Part shown: positions 16,102-25,044 of the stretch, in pieces
Layout of the letters: each line of letters starts with the position of its first letter
Position numbering within the stretch: position 1 is the first letter of the stretch
NCBI RefSeq assembly: GCF_013131805.1
Contig: NZ_JABJRC010000009.1
Span: 186,001-250,000 of the forward strand
Origin: Kribbella sandramycini
GTDB taxonomy: Bacteria; Actinomycetota; Actinomycetes; Propionibacteriales; Kribbellaceae
Direction: 5' to 3'
Length of the DNA stretch: 64,000 nt
The notes under the pieces: generated by a model
What the model was told of the DNA's origin: nothing
The model's database searches: none
What the model saw: only the letters and a program-made list of their open reading frames with translations
Made by a program: the position numbers and the translations under genes

Positions 16102-16983
16102 ATGCGGTACGACCTCGACGACCTCCGCCTGTTCACCAGCGTCGCCCTCGAAGGCTCGATCACCGGCGGTGCTCGCGTCATGCACCTGAGCCTGCCTTCG
16201 GCCAGTGCGCGGGTCAGAGCCCTCGAAGCCCAGGCCGGCGTCCCGCTCCTGATCCGCGAGCGCCGCGGCGTCCGCCTCACCCCGGCCGGCGCCACCTTGG
16301 CCCGGCATGCGCGCGAGGTGCTCGCCGAAACAGTCCGCCTCGACAGCGCCGTCGCCTCGTACGTCGTCTCCCGCGCCGAGCCCATCCGTCTGGTCGCCGG
16401 CGGCTCGGCCATGCACCTGCTCGTCCCGGCCGCGCTCGCCACTTTCCTGCGCGACCACCCGGAGTACGACGTCAACGTCAAAGAGCGCCGCACCAACCGC
16501 AGCGTCCGCATCCTCGCCGCCGGCGAGGCAGACCTCGGCGTCATCCTGGACGATGAGCCGACCGCGCTCCGCACCGAGCCGCTCGCCGACGACTCGCTCG
16601 TGGTGATCGGCCAAGCCGGCGGCGTCCTGGCCGGTCGCGTCTCGATCGCGTACGCCGAGGTCGCCGAACACCCACTCGTCGCCCTCGACCGCGGCACCCC
16701 GCTCGCCCTCTGGATGGAGGAGCGCCTCGGCCCACAAGCTCCCGTCCCGCGCTACCGAACGCTCGTCCCCACCCTGCACACCCTGATCACCCTTGCCAGC
16801 GCAGGCGCCGGTCTGGCGATCGTCCCGCGCCGAGCCGTCGACACGATCCCTTCGATCGACATCTGCCCACTCCAGGATGCCTGGTCCACCAGAGCACACC
16901 TGCTCTGTTACGCCGCCAGAGCCCCCGAGGCCGCCCACCTCCTCGCCCAGCACCTGCACGCGGCAGCTAGCGTGCAGGCATGA
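16102..16983 (+). CDS. LysR-family transcriptional regulator
   Basis: 293 aa. N-terminal winged helix-turn-helix (LDDLRLFTSVALEGSITGGA, then LSLPSASARVRALEAQAGVP) and a C-terminal periplasmic-binding-like effector domain. ATG at 16102. Probable regulator of the divergent TauE/SafE permease. A short hypothetical gene overlaps its stop by four bases and may be co-transcribed. Confidence 0.93.
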   Translation: MRYDLDDLRLFTSVALEGSITGGARVMHLSLPSASARVRALEAQAGVPLLIRERRGVRLTPAGATLARHAREVLAETVRLDSAVASYVVSRAEPIRLVAGGSAMHLLVPAALATFLRDHPEYDVNVKERRTNRSVRILAAGEADLGVILDDEPTALRTEPLADDSLVVIGQAGGVLAGRVSIAYAEVAEHPLVALDRGTPLALWMEERLGPQAPVPRYRTLVPTLHTLITLASAGAGLAIVPRRAVDTIPSIDICPLQDAWSTRAHLLCYAARAPEAAHLLAQHLHAAASVQA

Positions 16984-17336
16984 CCGACATCCCCCTGGCC
17001 GCATATAGCGCGCTGCTGCACAGCGACAACGTCGCCACGGTCTGCCGAGCGCTGAACATGTACCAGGTGGCCGCCGCCTACACCCAGCTGAGTGGCGGCA
17101 ACCCCCTGGAAGAGCTGGCCGACGACACCCGCCAGGTCGCGCTCCAGATCCTCGCCCGCCCACCGGCCCCAGGCGACACCGACGTACCAGCCGGCTTCGA
17201 CCACGTCAGCGCCCTCAACGTCCTGACCACCCTCGCCCACCCCGAGGACGCCGCCGCCATCACCCAGGCCACGGCACCCTCCACCGACCCCCAGATCCAG
17301 GCCCTGGCCCGCCTGATCCACGAAAAGCTCACCTAG
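16980..17336 (+). CDS. Hypothetical protein after lysR
   Basis: 118-aa cytoplasmic protein of no recognised family. It looks all-helical, with a segment NVATVCRALNMYQVAAAYTQ and two Leu-rich stretches. The ATG overlaps the LysR stop (ATGA), supporting co-translation. No membrane or secretion signals. Role unknown. Confidence 0.75.
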   Translation: MTDIPLAAYSALLHSDNVATVCRALNMYQVAAAYTQLSGGNPLEELADDTRQVALQILARPPAPGDTDVPAGFDHVSALNVLTTLAHPEDAAAITQATAPSTDPQIQALARLIHEKLT

Positions 17337-17401
17337 CGGCGGTTGACAGCTCAGTTAGTCTGATCACGCAGAGTGTCGGCCTGAGTCTGAGGAGTCACCC
17401 T

Positions 17402-18694
17402 ATGCGATCGGTGCGGTTCCTGGTTGTGCTTGGGCTCTTGCTCAGTCCGACCGTCCCGGCGACTGCGGCGGACTCCGTGGCGGTCGTTCGCGCCAAGCTG
17501 GAGAAGATTGCCGGGCTCCGGATCGAGAGTGGCAGGCTGATGAACGGGCGGCCGTTCTTCGTGCTGCGTTACGCCCAGCCCGCTGATCACGACAAACTGC
17601 AAGGGGAGCGGTTCGAGCAGCGGATTACCTTGTGGCACAAGGGATTCGACCGGCCGACCGTTTTGCACACCACCGGATACGAAGGTGTTGCCGGGGCGTT
17701 CGCGGCCGAGCCCACCAGGCTCGTCGAGGGCAACCAGCTCAATGTCGAGCAGCGCTTCTTCGCCGGCTCGACACCCGCGAGCAAGGACTGGTCCACCCTC
17801 GACATCCGCCAGGCCGCTACCGACCATCACCGCATCGTCGAAGCGTTCAAAACCGTGTACGCCGCCAAGTGGCTCTCGACCGGGGCGAGCAAGGGCGGTA
17901 TGACATCGGTCTATCACCGCCGCTTCTACCCCGCGGACGTCGACGCCACCGTCGCGTACGTCGCTCCCCAGGACGTCGTGAACCAGCAGGACACCTACGT
18001 CGACTTCATCCAGCGCGCCGGCGCCGACGAGACCTGCAACGAGTCCCTCCGCACCCTGCAACGCAACGCCCTCTACCGCCGCGCGACGCTCCTCCCGATG
18101 CTCGTCGCCCGCGGCGAGAAGTACACCACCGCCTACGGCTCCGCCGACCGGGCCTTCGAGGCCGCCGTCCTGGAGACCCCGTTCAAGTTTTGGCAGTACA
18201 AGACCCCAGCGAGCTGCGCGCGGATCCCCGGCCGGACGGCGACCGACCAGCAGCTCTTCACGTTCATCGACCAGATCGCCGACTTCACGTCGTACTCCGA
18301 CGCCGGAATCGAGCCCTATCGCGCGTACTTCTACCAAGCCTCCGGGCAGCTCAACTGGCCCGATGTCTCGTCCGGCACGACCTGGCTGAAAGGCCTGCTG
18401 CACTACCCGGAAGCAGCCGCCGCCCCCGCCACCATCCCGAACCCGCCGCCGCATGACGACCAGGCGATGGCGGACGTCGATCGCTGGGTCAGGTCCGCCG
18501 CGACCCGGATGCTGTTCGTCTACGGCGAGAACGACCCCTGGAGCGCGGAGAAGTTCGAGCCAGGCCCAGGCAGCAAGGACTGCCACTGGTTCACCGTCCC
18601 AGCCGGCAACCACGCGGCCGCGATCGCCGACCTGCCGGCCGCGCAGCGCGCCGCCGCGACCGACCTGCTGAAGGATTGGGTCAGCGCACCGTGA
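17402..18694 (+). CDS. Secreted S37-family tripeptidyl aminopeptidase
   Basis: 430 aa with a signal peptide (MRSVRFLVVLGLLLSPTVPA, cleavage near ATAAD). The nucleophile motif is TGASKGGMTSVYH with Ser163, the GxSKGG form of peptidase family S37 (Streptomyces prolyl tripeptidyl aminopeptidases). The acid and base are probably in NDPWSAEKF and AGNHAAAI. Predicted role: extracellular removal of tripeptides from peptides during protein scavenging. It ends tail-to-tail with the sigma-factor gene, overlapping by 14 bases. A perfect TTGACA lies at 17343, but no matching -10 is obvious. Confidence 0.88.
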   Translation: MRSVRFLVVLGLLLSPTVPATAADSVAVVRAKLEKIAGLRIESGRLMNGRPFFVLRYAQPADHDKLQGERFEQRITLWHKGFDRPTVLHTTGYEGVAGAFAAEPTRLVEGNQLNVEQRFFAGSTPASKDWSTLDIRQAATDHHRIVEAFKTVYAAKWLSTGASKGGMTSVYHRRFYPADVDATVAYVAPQDVVNQQDTYVDFIQRAGADETCNESLRTLQRNALYRRATLLPMLVARGEKYTTAYGSADRAFEAAVLETPFKFWQYKTPASCARIPGRTATDQQLFTFIDQIADFTSYSDAGIEPYRAYFYQASGQLNWPDVSSGTTWLKGLLHYPEAAAAPATIPNPPPHDDQAMADVDRWVRSAATRMLFVYGENDPWSAEKFEPGPGSKDCHWFTVPAGNHAAAIADLPAAQRAAATDLLKDWVSAP

Positions 18695-19217
18695 GCCGCT
18701 CGGCGACGGCCTTCCGCGCTTGATGGATGCGCGCCTTGATCGTCCCGAGCGGTACGTCGAGCTCGTCCGCGATCTCGGCGTACGACAAGGCGCCGAGGTC
18801 GCGCAGGACCAGCGGCTGCACGAGCTGCGGGTGCTTGGCCTCGAGCTGTTCGAGCGCCTCCAGCAGGTCGAGCCGGGAGCCGGCGATGACGGACGTCGTC
18901 CGCGGGTCGACCGATTCGGGCAGGTACTCCGCGGTCTGCTCGACCGAGCGCCGCTTCAGCGAGCGGTAGGTCTGCCGGGCCTGGTTGGTCGCGATGATCG
19001 TCACCCAGCCCGCGAAGGTGCCGGTGCCCTTGAAGGTGTCGAGCTTGCTGGACACCTGGAACAGGGTGTCCTGGACGGCCTCCTCGGCGTCCTCGCGGTA
19101 GGGGAGGAACTTCGCGACCCGGCGCTGGACCATCGGCCGGATGGCCTGCAGCAGCTCCGGCATCTCCGAGCGGTCCGCGATCACGCGCGCCGCCAGCGAT
19201 TCCAGTTCCTCGTTCAT
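18681..19217 (-). CDS. ECF-like RNA polymerase sigma factor
   Basis: 178 aa with sigma region 2 (FLPYREDAEEAVQDTLFQV, then FAGWVTIIATNQARQTYRSL) and region 4 (LSYAEIADELDVPLGTIKAR). ATG at 19217 is preferred; an in-frame TTG at 19256 would add 13 residues and overlap the kinase promoter. No anti-sigma gene is adjacent. Instead it is divergent, across only 47 bases, from a membrane Ser/Thr kinase, hinting at phosphorylation-linked control. Confidence 0.92.
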   Translation of the reverse strand: MNEELESLAARVIADRSEMPELLQAIRPMVQRRVAKFLPYREDAEEAVQDTLFQVSSKLDTFKGTGTFAGWVTIIATNQARQTYRSLKRRSVEQTAEYLPESVDPRTTSVIAGSRLDLLEALEQLEAKHPQLVQPLVLRDLGALSYAEIADELDVPLGTIKARIHQARKAVAERLTVR

Positions 19218-19264
19218 CGTGCCCCAGTCCGCAGTGAGCTCATGTGTGGTCGACAATAGCCGGG

Positions 19265-20281
19265 ATGGATGTCATCGGACGGTACAGACTGCGGGACAAG
19301 ATCGGCGCGGGCGCGTTCGCGACGGTCTGGCGCGGGTACGACGACGACCTCGACGTCGACGTCGCGGTCAAGGTCCTCGCCGACAACTGGGCGTCGCGGG
19401 CCGACGTCCGGGAGCGGTTCCTGTCCGAGGCGCGGCTGATGCGCCGGATCTCCAGCGACCGGGTGGTCCGGGTCTTCGACCTCGGCCGCCTGCCGGATGG
19501 GCGCCCGTACTTCGTGATGGACTACGTCGGCGGCGGGACGCTCGGCGACGTGCTACGCGGTGGCACGGTCGAGCCGGTGGACGCGCTCTGGTGGGGCGCG
19601 GATCTGGCCCGCGCCGTCGCCGCCTTGCACTACGAGGGCGTCGTGCACCGCGACGTCACCCCGGCGAACCTGCTGCTCCGCGAGAACCAGGGCATCGAGT
19701 CCGGCGGCGGCACGCACCGGATCGTGCTCGCCGACCTCGGCCTGGCCAAGCGCGCCGCCGAGGCCTCCGGGCTCACCCAGGCCGTCGGTACGCCGGCGTA
19801 CATGGCGCCCGAACAGGGCCGTGGGGACGGCGGCTTCGACGAGCGGGCCGATATCTACGCGATCGGCGCCGTCACCTACGCATTGCTCACCGGGCGCCCG
19901 CCGTACTCCGCGGGCTCGATCGGCGACGTGCTGAACCGCGACCCCGACCAGCCGCCGCCGTCCTTGCGCCCGCTCCTGCACGACGCGGTCGGCGCGCTGG
20001 ACGACGTGCTGGCCCGCGCCCTCGCCTACAACCCGGTCGACCGGTTCGAGCGGGCCGAGCTGCTGGCCGAGCGCCTCGAAGCCGAGGCCTACCGGCTGGA
20101 GCAGGAGGCGCCGCTGCGGGCTCAGGAGCGGACGAGCATCACCGCTGACGAGGTGTCGACGACCGTCGCCACCAACTCGCCCGTACGCCGACGCCGCCGG
20201 CTGTGGCTGTGGTTCGCGGTGTCGCTGCCGCTGTTCTTCGTCGCCGCCGGAGCCGGTGGCTGGTACTTGTTCGGTCAGTGA
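19265..20281 (+). CDS. Membrane Ser/Thr protein kinase
   Basis: 338 aa. An N-terminal kinase domain has the glycine loop GAGAFATVWRG, Lys36 (VAVKVL), catalytic loop HRDVTPAN (His128-Arg-Asp130; Thr replaces the usual Lys) and DLG in place of DFG. A basic juxtamembrane segment (VRRRRRLW) leads to a final helix (FAVSLPLFFVAAGAGGWYL), and the protein ends a few residues later. There is therefore essentially no external sensor domain. Start at ATG 19265. Divergent from the sigma-factor gene, a plausible substrate or regulator. Confidence 0.92.
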   Translation: MDVIGRYRLRDKIGAGAFATVWRGYDDDLDVDVAVKVLADNWASRADVRERFLSEARLMRRISSDRVVRVFDLGRLPDGRPYFVMDYVGGGTLGDVLRGGTVEPVDALWWGADLARAVAALHYEGVVHRDVTPANLLLRENQGIESGGGTHRIVLADLGLAKRAAEASGLTQAVGTPAYMAPEQGRGDGGFDERADIYAIGAVTYALLTGRPPYSAGSIGDVLNRDPDQPPPSLRPLLHDAVGALDDVLARALAYNPVDRFERAELLAERLEAEAYRLEQEAPLRAQERTSITADEVSTTVATNSPVRRRRRLWLWFAVSLPLFFVAAGAGGWYLFGQ

Positions 20282-20326
20282 GACGCGGGGTCCTCAAGAC
20301 CCGACTCGACTGCATAGGGTAGCGAC

Positions 20327-20947
20327 ATGGCTACTCACCGCAATCTGCTGATCCTCGGTGCCGCCGTCCTCCCCCTCGTCGCCGGCGCCGGTGTCGCCGC
20401 GGCCGCGCCGGTCGCGAGCTACGCGTGCCGGGCCGACACCAAGTTTGGCAAGCACCTGCTGTCGCTGCGGCAGGGCGTCGACGCGAAGGCGCCCGCGACC
20501 GTCAAACCCAACCACCGCTTCTCGATCACCGTCGACCTCAAACCCGGTTCACTGCCCGGTGAGGTCAAGGGCTTCAAGCTCAAGGAGGTCCGCGACCTCC
20601 GGCTCCGGGTCCCGATCCCGGCCAACTCGTCGTACGTCAGCGCCACCCTGACGGGCGGCTCCGGCCTCAACTCGACGCCGTCCGTCCGGCTGGAGGGCCG
20701 GGTCGCGGTGATCTCGGTCGCCGGCCCGATCGCCGGCGGCGCCAACTATCAGCTGCCGACCCTGACGGTCCGGCTCAAGGCCGGCCGCCGCGGCGCGGTC
20801 ATCGAGACCCGGCTGAAAGGCACGTCGTACGACGACCCCGGGCTCACGCTGACCGCGAAGATCAAGTGGAAGTTCGTCACGATCAACTCCCCGGTCAGCT
20901 GCTACCCCGACCCGAACCCGGCCCTCACCCGAACGACCGTCAAGTAG
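20327..20947 (+). CDS. Secreted beta-rich hypothetical protein
   Basis: 206 aa with a signal peptide (LLILGAAVLPLVAGAGVAAA) and a mature domain bounded by two cysteines (YACRAD near the N-terminus, VSCYPDPNP near the C-terminus) that could form a disulfide. Alternating hydrophobic patterns suggest a beta-sandwich. No family recognised. A TAGGGT hexamer (20315-20320) sits just upstream and may be a -10 element. Tail-to-tail overlap of eight bases with the MFS gene. Confidence 0.82.
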   Translation: MATHRNLLILGAAVLPLVAGAGVAAAAPVASYACRADTKFGKHLLSLRQGVDAKAPATVKPNHRFSITVDLKPGSLPGEVKGFKLKEVRDLRLRVPIPANSSYVSATLTGGSGLNSTPSVRLEGRVAVISVAGPIAGGANYQLPTLTVRLKAGRRGAVIETRLKGTSYDDPGLTLTAKIKWKFVTINSPVSCYPDPNPALTRTTVK

Positions 20948-22298
20948 CCGTCCGGATCGAGCGGAAGGCCACCGCGGCCAGGGCCAGGCAGGCCGCCGCG
21001 CCGATCACCGCAACCACTGCCAGCCCATCGGTGAACCCGTGCGAACGCTCAATGAGCAGACCGATACTCCCGAGGACGGCGACCCCGAACGCGAGCCCGA
21101 ACTCGACACTCGTCTCCGAGAGCGCGGAGGCGGCGCCGGCGCGCGCCGGCGGTGCTGAACTGACGACGAGTTCGGTGCCCAAGGCCATGATCGGCCCCTG
21201 GCCGAGGTAGATGACCACCAGCCCAGCCGCTGCCGCCAGGGCGCTGTTCACCTGTGTCAGCACGAGAAACCCGATTGCCGAGAGCAACAAGGCGAAACCC
21301 ATCAACCGGCCGGCCGGGATCCGCTGGGCCAGCGCCGGGCTCAGGATCGAGGTGAGGATCATCGCGGCCGCCGACGGCAGCAGCCACAACCCGGCGCGCA
21401 GGGGCGACAACGCCAGCCCCTGCTGGAGATAGAGCGAGACGAAAAGGTAGCCCCCGGCAACGGCCGCGAGCGCGCCGAGCAGCACGATCAGCGCGCCGCG
21501 GAACCGCGGGCTGCCGAACAACCCGACGTCCACCAGTGGTGCGCTCAGGCCCCGCTGACGGCGAACGAAGAAGACGCCCAGCACGACGCCGACGACCAGG
21601 CCGGCAGCGGCCGGGGCCAGCTGTCCTTCGGCGAGCTGCTTGATCCCGAAGATGAACGGCAGTACCGAGCCGAGCGACAACAGCACGCTGCCCAGATCAA
21701 GTATGCCGGGCTGCGGATCGCGGTACTCCGGGAGCAACAGCGGACCCGCGATCAGTAGCAGCGCCATCACCGGCACCGCGACCAGGAACGCGGAACCCCA
21801 CCAGAACCACTCCAAGAGAACGCCGCCGACCACCGGCCCGAGCGCGACGCCGCCGGACAACCCAGCGGCCCAGATCCCGATCGCAGTCCCACGCTGCCGA
21901 CCGTCCGCGAACATGTTGCTGATCAAGGCGAGGGTCGAGGGCATCAGCGTCGCGCCGGCGATCCCGAGCAAGGCGCGCGCGATGATCAGCATCGTCGGGC
22001 TGATCGCACAGGCGGCCAGGATCGAGGTGGCGAGGAAGGCGGCCGCGCCGATCAGCAGCAGCCGGCGCCGGCCGATCCGATCGCCGAGCGTCCCCATCGT
22101 GACCAGAAATCCGGCGACCAGGAAGCCGTACGCGTCGGTGATCCAGAGCAGTTCACTCGGCGACGGCCGGAGGTCGGCGGACAGGCTGGGGAGGGCCAGA
22201 TAGAGGATCGTGGCGTCCATCGCCAGCAGCAACGTGGGCAGGACCAGGACCGCGAGCCCGAGCCATTCGCGCGGACCGGCGGTGCTTCTCAGTGACAT
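20940..22298 (-). CDS. MFS drug/H+ antiporter (DHA2, QacA/SmvA-like)
   Basis: 452-aa multi-helix transporter. The N-terminal block LLAMDATILYLALPSLSADL, then ELLWITDAYGFLVAGFLVT and GDRIGRRRLLL, is typical of QacA/SmvA-type exporters of cationic drugs and dyes. ATG at 22298; longer in-frame starts would run into the MerR gene. Divergent from merR with a dyad between, suggesting ligand-induced export. Confidence 0.9.
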   Translation of the reverse strand: MSLRSTAGPREWLGLAVLVLPTLLLAMDATILYLALPSLSADLRPSPSELLWITDAYGFLVAGFLVTMGTLGDRIGRRRLLLIGAAAFLATSILAACAISPTMLIIARALLGIAGATLMPSTLALISNMFADGRQRGTAIGIWAAGLSGGVALGPVVGGVLLEWFWWGSAFLVAVPVMALLLIAGPLLLPEYRDPQPGILDLGSVLLSLGSVLPFIFGIKQLAEGQLAPAAAGLVVGVVLGVFFVRRQRGLSAPLVDVGLFGSPRFRGALIVLLGALAAVAGGYLFVSLYLQQGLALSPLRAGLWLLPSAAAMILTSILSPALAQRIPAGRLMGFALLLSAIGFLVLTQVNSALAAAAGLVVIYLGQGPIMALGTELVVSSAPPARAGAASALSETSVEFGLAFGVAVLGSIGLLIERSHGFTDGLAVVAVIGAAACLALAAVAFRSIRTAT

Positions 22299-22313
22299 GC
22301 TCCGACGGTAAAG

Positions 22314-22331
22314 TCTCACATGGATGTCAGA
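22314..22331. promoter_or_regulatory. MerR operator dyad between MFS pump and merR
   Basis: TCTCACAT-gg-ATGTCAGA forms arms that match except at one position, centred in the 48 bases between the divergent start codons. On the pump strand a TTGACT hexamer lies near the dyad's outer edge. This is the usual place and form for a MerR-family operator. Confidence 0.6.
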
Positions 22332-22346
22332 GTCAAGAGGAGATCC

Positions 22347-22739
22347 ATGCGTATCGGAGAACTCGAACGCCGGACCGGGGTCAGCCAGCGCCTGCTCCGG
22401 TACTACGAAGAACAGGGCCTGCTCGAGCCGGTCCGTCGTCCGAGCGGCTACCGCGAGTACGCCGAGGCCGACGTCGAGAAGGTCGGCCACATTCGCAACC
22501 TGCTCGCCGCCGGTCTCTCGACGATCACGATCGCCGATGTCCTGCCCTGTATGGGCTCCGAAGGCGGTCGGCTGATCGCCGACTGCCCTGAACTGCTGCT
22601 CGACCTCTACCGTGAGCGGGACCGGCTGGCGGCGTCGATCGCCGAGCTCAGCACGGCCCTCGACACCCTGCAGGCGGTCATCGCCACCGCGCCGCCGGGA
22701 GTGGCCGAAGAGGCGGCCAGACTCCCGGTCCCGCAGTGA
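22347..22739 (+). CDS. MerR-family transcriptional regulator
   Basis: 130 aa: N-terminal winged helix (IGELERRTGVSQRLLRYYEE, RRPSGYREYAEADV), then a coiled-coil dimerisation segment (LDLYRERDRLAASIAELSTA). Two cysteines (LPCMGSEG and ADCPELLL) lie in the linker, but no canonical metal site is evident, so a drug-type effector is more likely. ATG at 22347 has AAGAGGAGAT just upstream. Probable regulator of the divergent MFS exporter. Confidence 0.92.
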   Translation: MRIGELERRTGVSQRLLRYYEEQGLLEPVRRPSGYREYAEADVEKVGHIRNLLAAGLSTITIADVLPCMGSEGGRLIADCPELLLDLYRERDRLAASIAELSTALDTLQAVIATAPPGVAEEAARLPVPQ

Positions 22740-23615
22740 TCAGACGCCGATCGGGTGCCAGACGGTCTTGAGCTCCAGGTACTGCGTGAGGCGGGACAGA
22801 CCCGGCGACTCGGCCCAGTCCTCATCGGCCGGGCGGCGGACCCGCTTGAGGTTCTCGGCCGCGGCTGCCTCCAGCTCACGAGCCTCGTCGAGGTCGTCGA
22901 TCCCGGCCAGGTCGATCGCGTTCACGTCGAGGTGCGAGGCCAGCCAGGGGCCGATCTCGGTCGCCGAACCGGTCAGGATGTTCACCACGCCACCGGGCAG
23001 ATCGGACGTCGCCATCACCTCGCCCAGCGTCACCGCGGGCAGCGGGCGCTCGAACGACGAGACCGCGACCACCGTGTTCCCGGAGACGATCGCCGGGGCG
23101 ATCACCGAGGTCAGCCCGAGCAGGCTGGACTCCTGCGGGGCCAGCACCGCGACCACGCCGGTTGCCTCGGGCAACGAGAAGTCGAAGTACGGGCCGGCCA
23201 CGGGGTTGCTGGAGCCGACCACCTGGGCGATCTTGTCGGCCCAGCCGGCGTACCAGACCCAGCGGTCGATACTGGCGTCCACGACACCGCGGGCCTTGGC
23301 GATCGACAGCCCTTCGGAGGCGGCGACCTCGGCGCTGAACTGCTCGTGCCGGCCCTCCATCACCTCGGCGATCCGGTAGAGGATCTGGCCGCGGTTGTAG
23401 GCCGTCTTCGCCGACCAGCCGCCGAACGCCTTCCGGGCCGCCACGACGGCGTCCCGGGCGTCCTTGCGGGAGGCCTGGGACGCGTTCGCGAGGAACTTGC
23501 CCTTGGCGTTGTTCACCACGTACGACCGGCCGGACTCGCTGCGCGGGAACGCGCCGCCGACGTACAGCTTGTAGGTCTTGCGCACCTCGAGGCGGCCGCT
23601 GTCTTTAGTGGGCAA
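22740..23615 (-). CDS. Truncated aldehyde dehydrogenase-like protein without catalytic residues
   Basis: 291 aa aligning to the N-terminal, NAD-binding two thirds of aldehyde dehydrogenases (KTYKLYVGGAFPRSESGR, WVWYAGWADKIAQV, LPGGVVNILTG). It lacks the catalytic-Cys domain altogether, and the oxyanion Asn motif (PWNF in the neighbour) is replaced by PQES. It ends cleanly with no remnant downstream, so it is not a simple frameshift. It overlaps the complete ALDH gene by 11 bases using a TTG start; GTG at 23585 is an alternative. It may be a partner or structural subunit. Confidence 0.82.
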   Translation of the reverse strand: MPTKDSGRLEVRKTYKLYVGGAFPRSESGRSYVVNNAKGKFLANASQASRKDARDAVVAARKAFGGWSAKTAYNRGQILYRIAEVMEGRHEQFSAEVAASEGLSIAKARGVVDASIDRWVWYAGWADKIAQVVGSSNPVAGPYFDFSLPEATGVVAVLAPQESSLLGLTSVIAPAIVSGNTVVAVSSFERPLPAVTLGEVMATSDLPGGVVNILTGSATEIGPWLASHLDVNAIDLAGIDDLDEARELEAAAAENLKRVRRPADEDWAESPGLSRLTQYLELKTVWHPIGV

Positions 23616-25041
23616 GGTAGGCCTCCAGGCCGTGGCGGCCGCCTTCGCGGCCGTAACCCGACTCCTTGTAACCGCCGAACGGCGAGGTCGGGTCGAAACG
23701 GTTGAACGTGTTGGCCCAGACCACGCCGGCGCGCAGCTGGTTGGCCATCCAGAGGATCCGGGAGCCCTTCTCGGTCCAGATCCCGGCGGACAGGCCGAAC
23801 GGCGTGTTGTTCGCCTTCTCGACCGCCTCGGCGGGGGTGCGGAAGGTGAGCACCGACAGCACCGGGCCGAAGATCTCCTCGCGGGCGATCCGGTGCGCCT
23901 GGGAGACGCCGGTGAAAACCGTCGGCGGGAACCAGTAGCCCTGGGCCGGCAGCTCGCACTCGGGCGACCAGCGCTCGGAGCCCTCGTCCTCGCCGATCTG
24001 GGCCAGCTCGCGGATCCGGGCCAGCTGGGCCGCGGAGTTGATCGCGCCGATATCGGTGTTCTTGTCCAGCGGGTCGCCGACGCGGAGCGTCTCCATCCGG
24101 CGCTTGAGCCGGCCGAGCACCTCGTCGTACACGCTCTCCTGGACGAGCAGCCGCGAACCCGCGCAGCAGACGTGGCCCTGGTTGAAGAAGATGCCGTTGA
24201 CGATGCCCTCGATGGTCTGGTCGATCGGGGCGTCCTCGAAGACGATGTTCGCGGCCTTGCCGCCGAGCTCCAGCGTGACCGCCTTGTCGGTGCCCGCGAC
24301 GGATTTCGCGATCGCGCGGCCGACGGCGGTCGAGCCGGTGAAGGCGACCTTGTTCACGTCCGGGTGCTCGACGAGGGCCTGGCCGGTGCGGCCGGCGCCG
24401 GTGACGATGTTGACCACACCGGGCGGCAGATCCGCCTGCTGACAGATCTCGGCGAACGCGAGCGCGGTCAGCGGCGTCGTCTCGGCCGGCTTCAGCACGA
24501 CGGTGTTCCCGGCGGCGAGCGCGGGGGCGATCTTCCAGGCCAGCATCAGCAGCGGGAAGTTCCACGGGATGACCTGCCCGGCCACGCCCCACGGCCGCGG
24601 GTCCTCGCCGGCGCCGGCGTACTCGAGTTTGTCGGCCCAGCCGGCGTAGTAGAAGAAGTGCGCCGCGACCAGCGGGATGTCGACATCACGCGACTCCCGG
24701 ATCGGCTTGCCGTTGTCGAGTGACTCCAGCACGGCGAGCTCCCGCGCGCGCTCCTGGATCAGCCGCGCGATCCGGAACAGGTACTTCGCCCGGTCCCGGC
24801 CGGCCATCGGGCCCCAGACCTTCTCGAACGCCTTGCGGGCCGCGCGAACAGCCTTGTCGACGTCGGCCGGACCGGCCTCGCTGACCTCGGCCAGCACCTC
24901 CTCCGAGGCGGGGCTGACGGTCTTGAAGGGTTTGCCGTCGGTCGCCTCGACGAAGGCGCCGTTGACGAACAGCCCGTACGACGACTTGATGTCGACGATG
25001 GCCCGCGACTCGGGGGCCGGTGCGTACTCGAATCTGCTCAT
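23605..25041 (-). CDS. NAD(P)-dependent aldehyde dehydrogenase
   Basis: 478 aa, complete family: oxyanion Asn161 in IPWNFPLL, general base Glu258 in LELGGKAAN, catalytic Cys292 in NQGHVCCAGSRL. It sits three bases after deoC and overlaps the half-ALDH gene. It would oxidise the acetaldehyde released by DeoC, or another aldehyde, to the acid. The product could feed central metabolism via acetate. Confidence 0.94.
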   Translation of the reverse strand: MSRFEYAPAPESRAIVDIKSSYGLFVNGAFVEATDGKPFKTVSPASEEVLAEVSEAGPADVDKAVRAARKAFEKVWGPMAGRDRAKYLFRIARLIQERARELAVLESLDNGKPIRESRDVDIPLVAAHFFYYAGWADKLEYAGAGEDPRPWGVAGQVIPWNFPLLMLAWKIAPALAAGNTVVLKPAETTPLTALAFAEICQQADLPPGVVNIVTGAGRTGQALVEHPDVNKVAFTGSTAVGRAIAKSVAGTDKAVTLELGGKAANIVFEDAPIDQTIEGIVNGIFFNQGHVCCAGSRLLVQESVYDEVLGRLKRRMETLRVGDPLDKNTDIGAINSAAQLARIRELAQIGEDEGSERWSPECELPAQGYWFPPTVFTGVSQAHRIAREEIFGPVLSVLTFRTPAEAVEKANNTPFGLSAGIWTEKGSRILWMANQLRAGVVWANTFNRFDPTSPFGGYKESGYGREGGRHGLEAYLAH

Positions 25042-25044
25042 GCC

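Noticed and set aside
17343..17372. Perfect TTGACA as the promoter of the S37 peptidase
   Set aside because: No acceptable -10 hexamer at 16-19 bases, so only noted, not annotated.
22740..23615. Half-ALDH as a frameshifted pseudogene
   Set aside because: No remnant of the missing domain follows in any frame; the MerR gene ends immediately next to the stop, and the coding sequence is clean.
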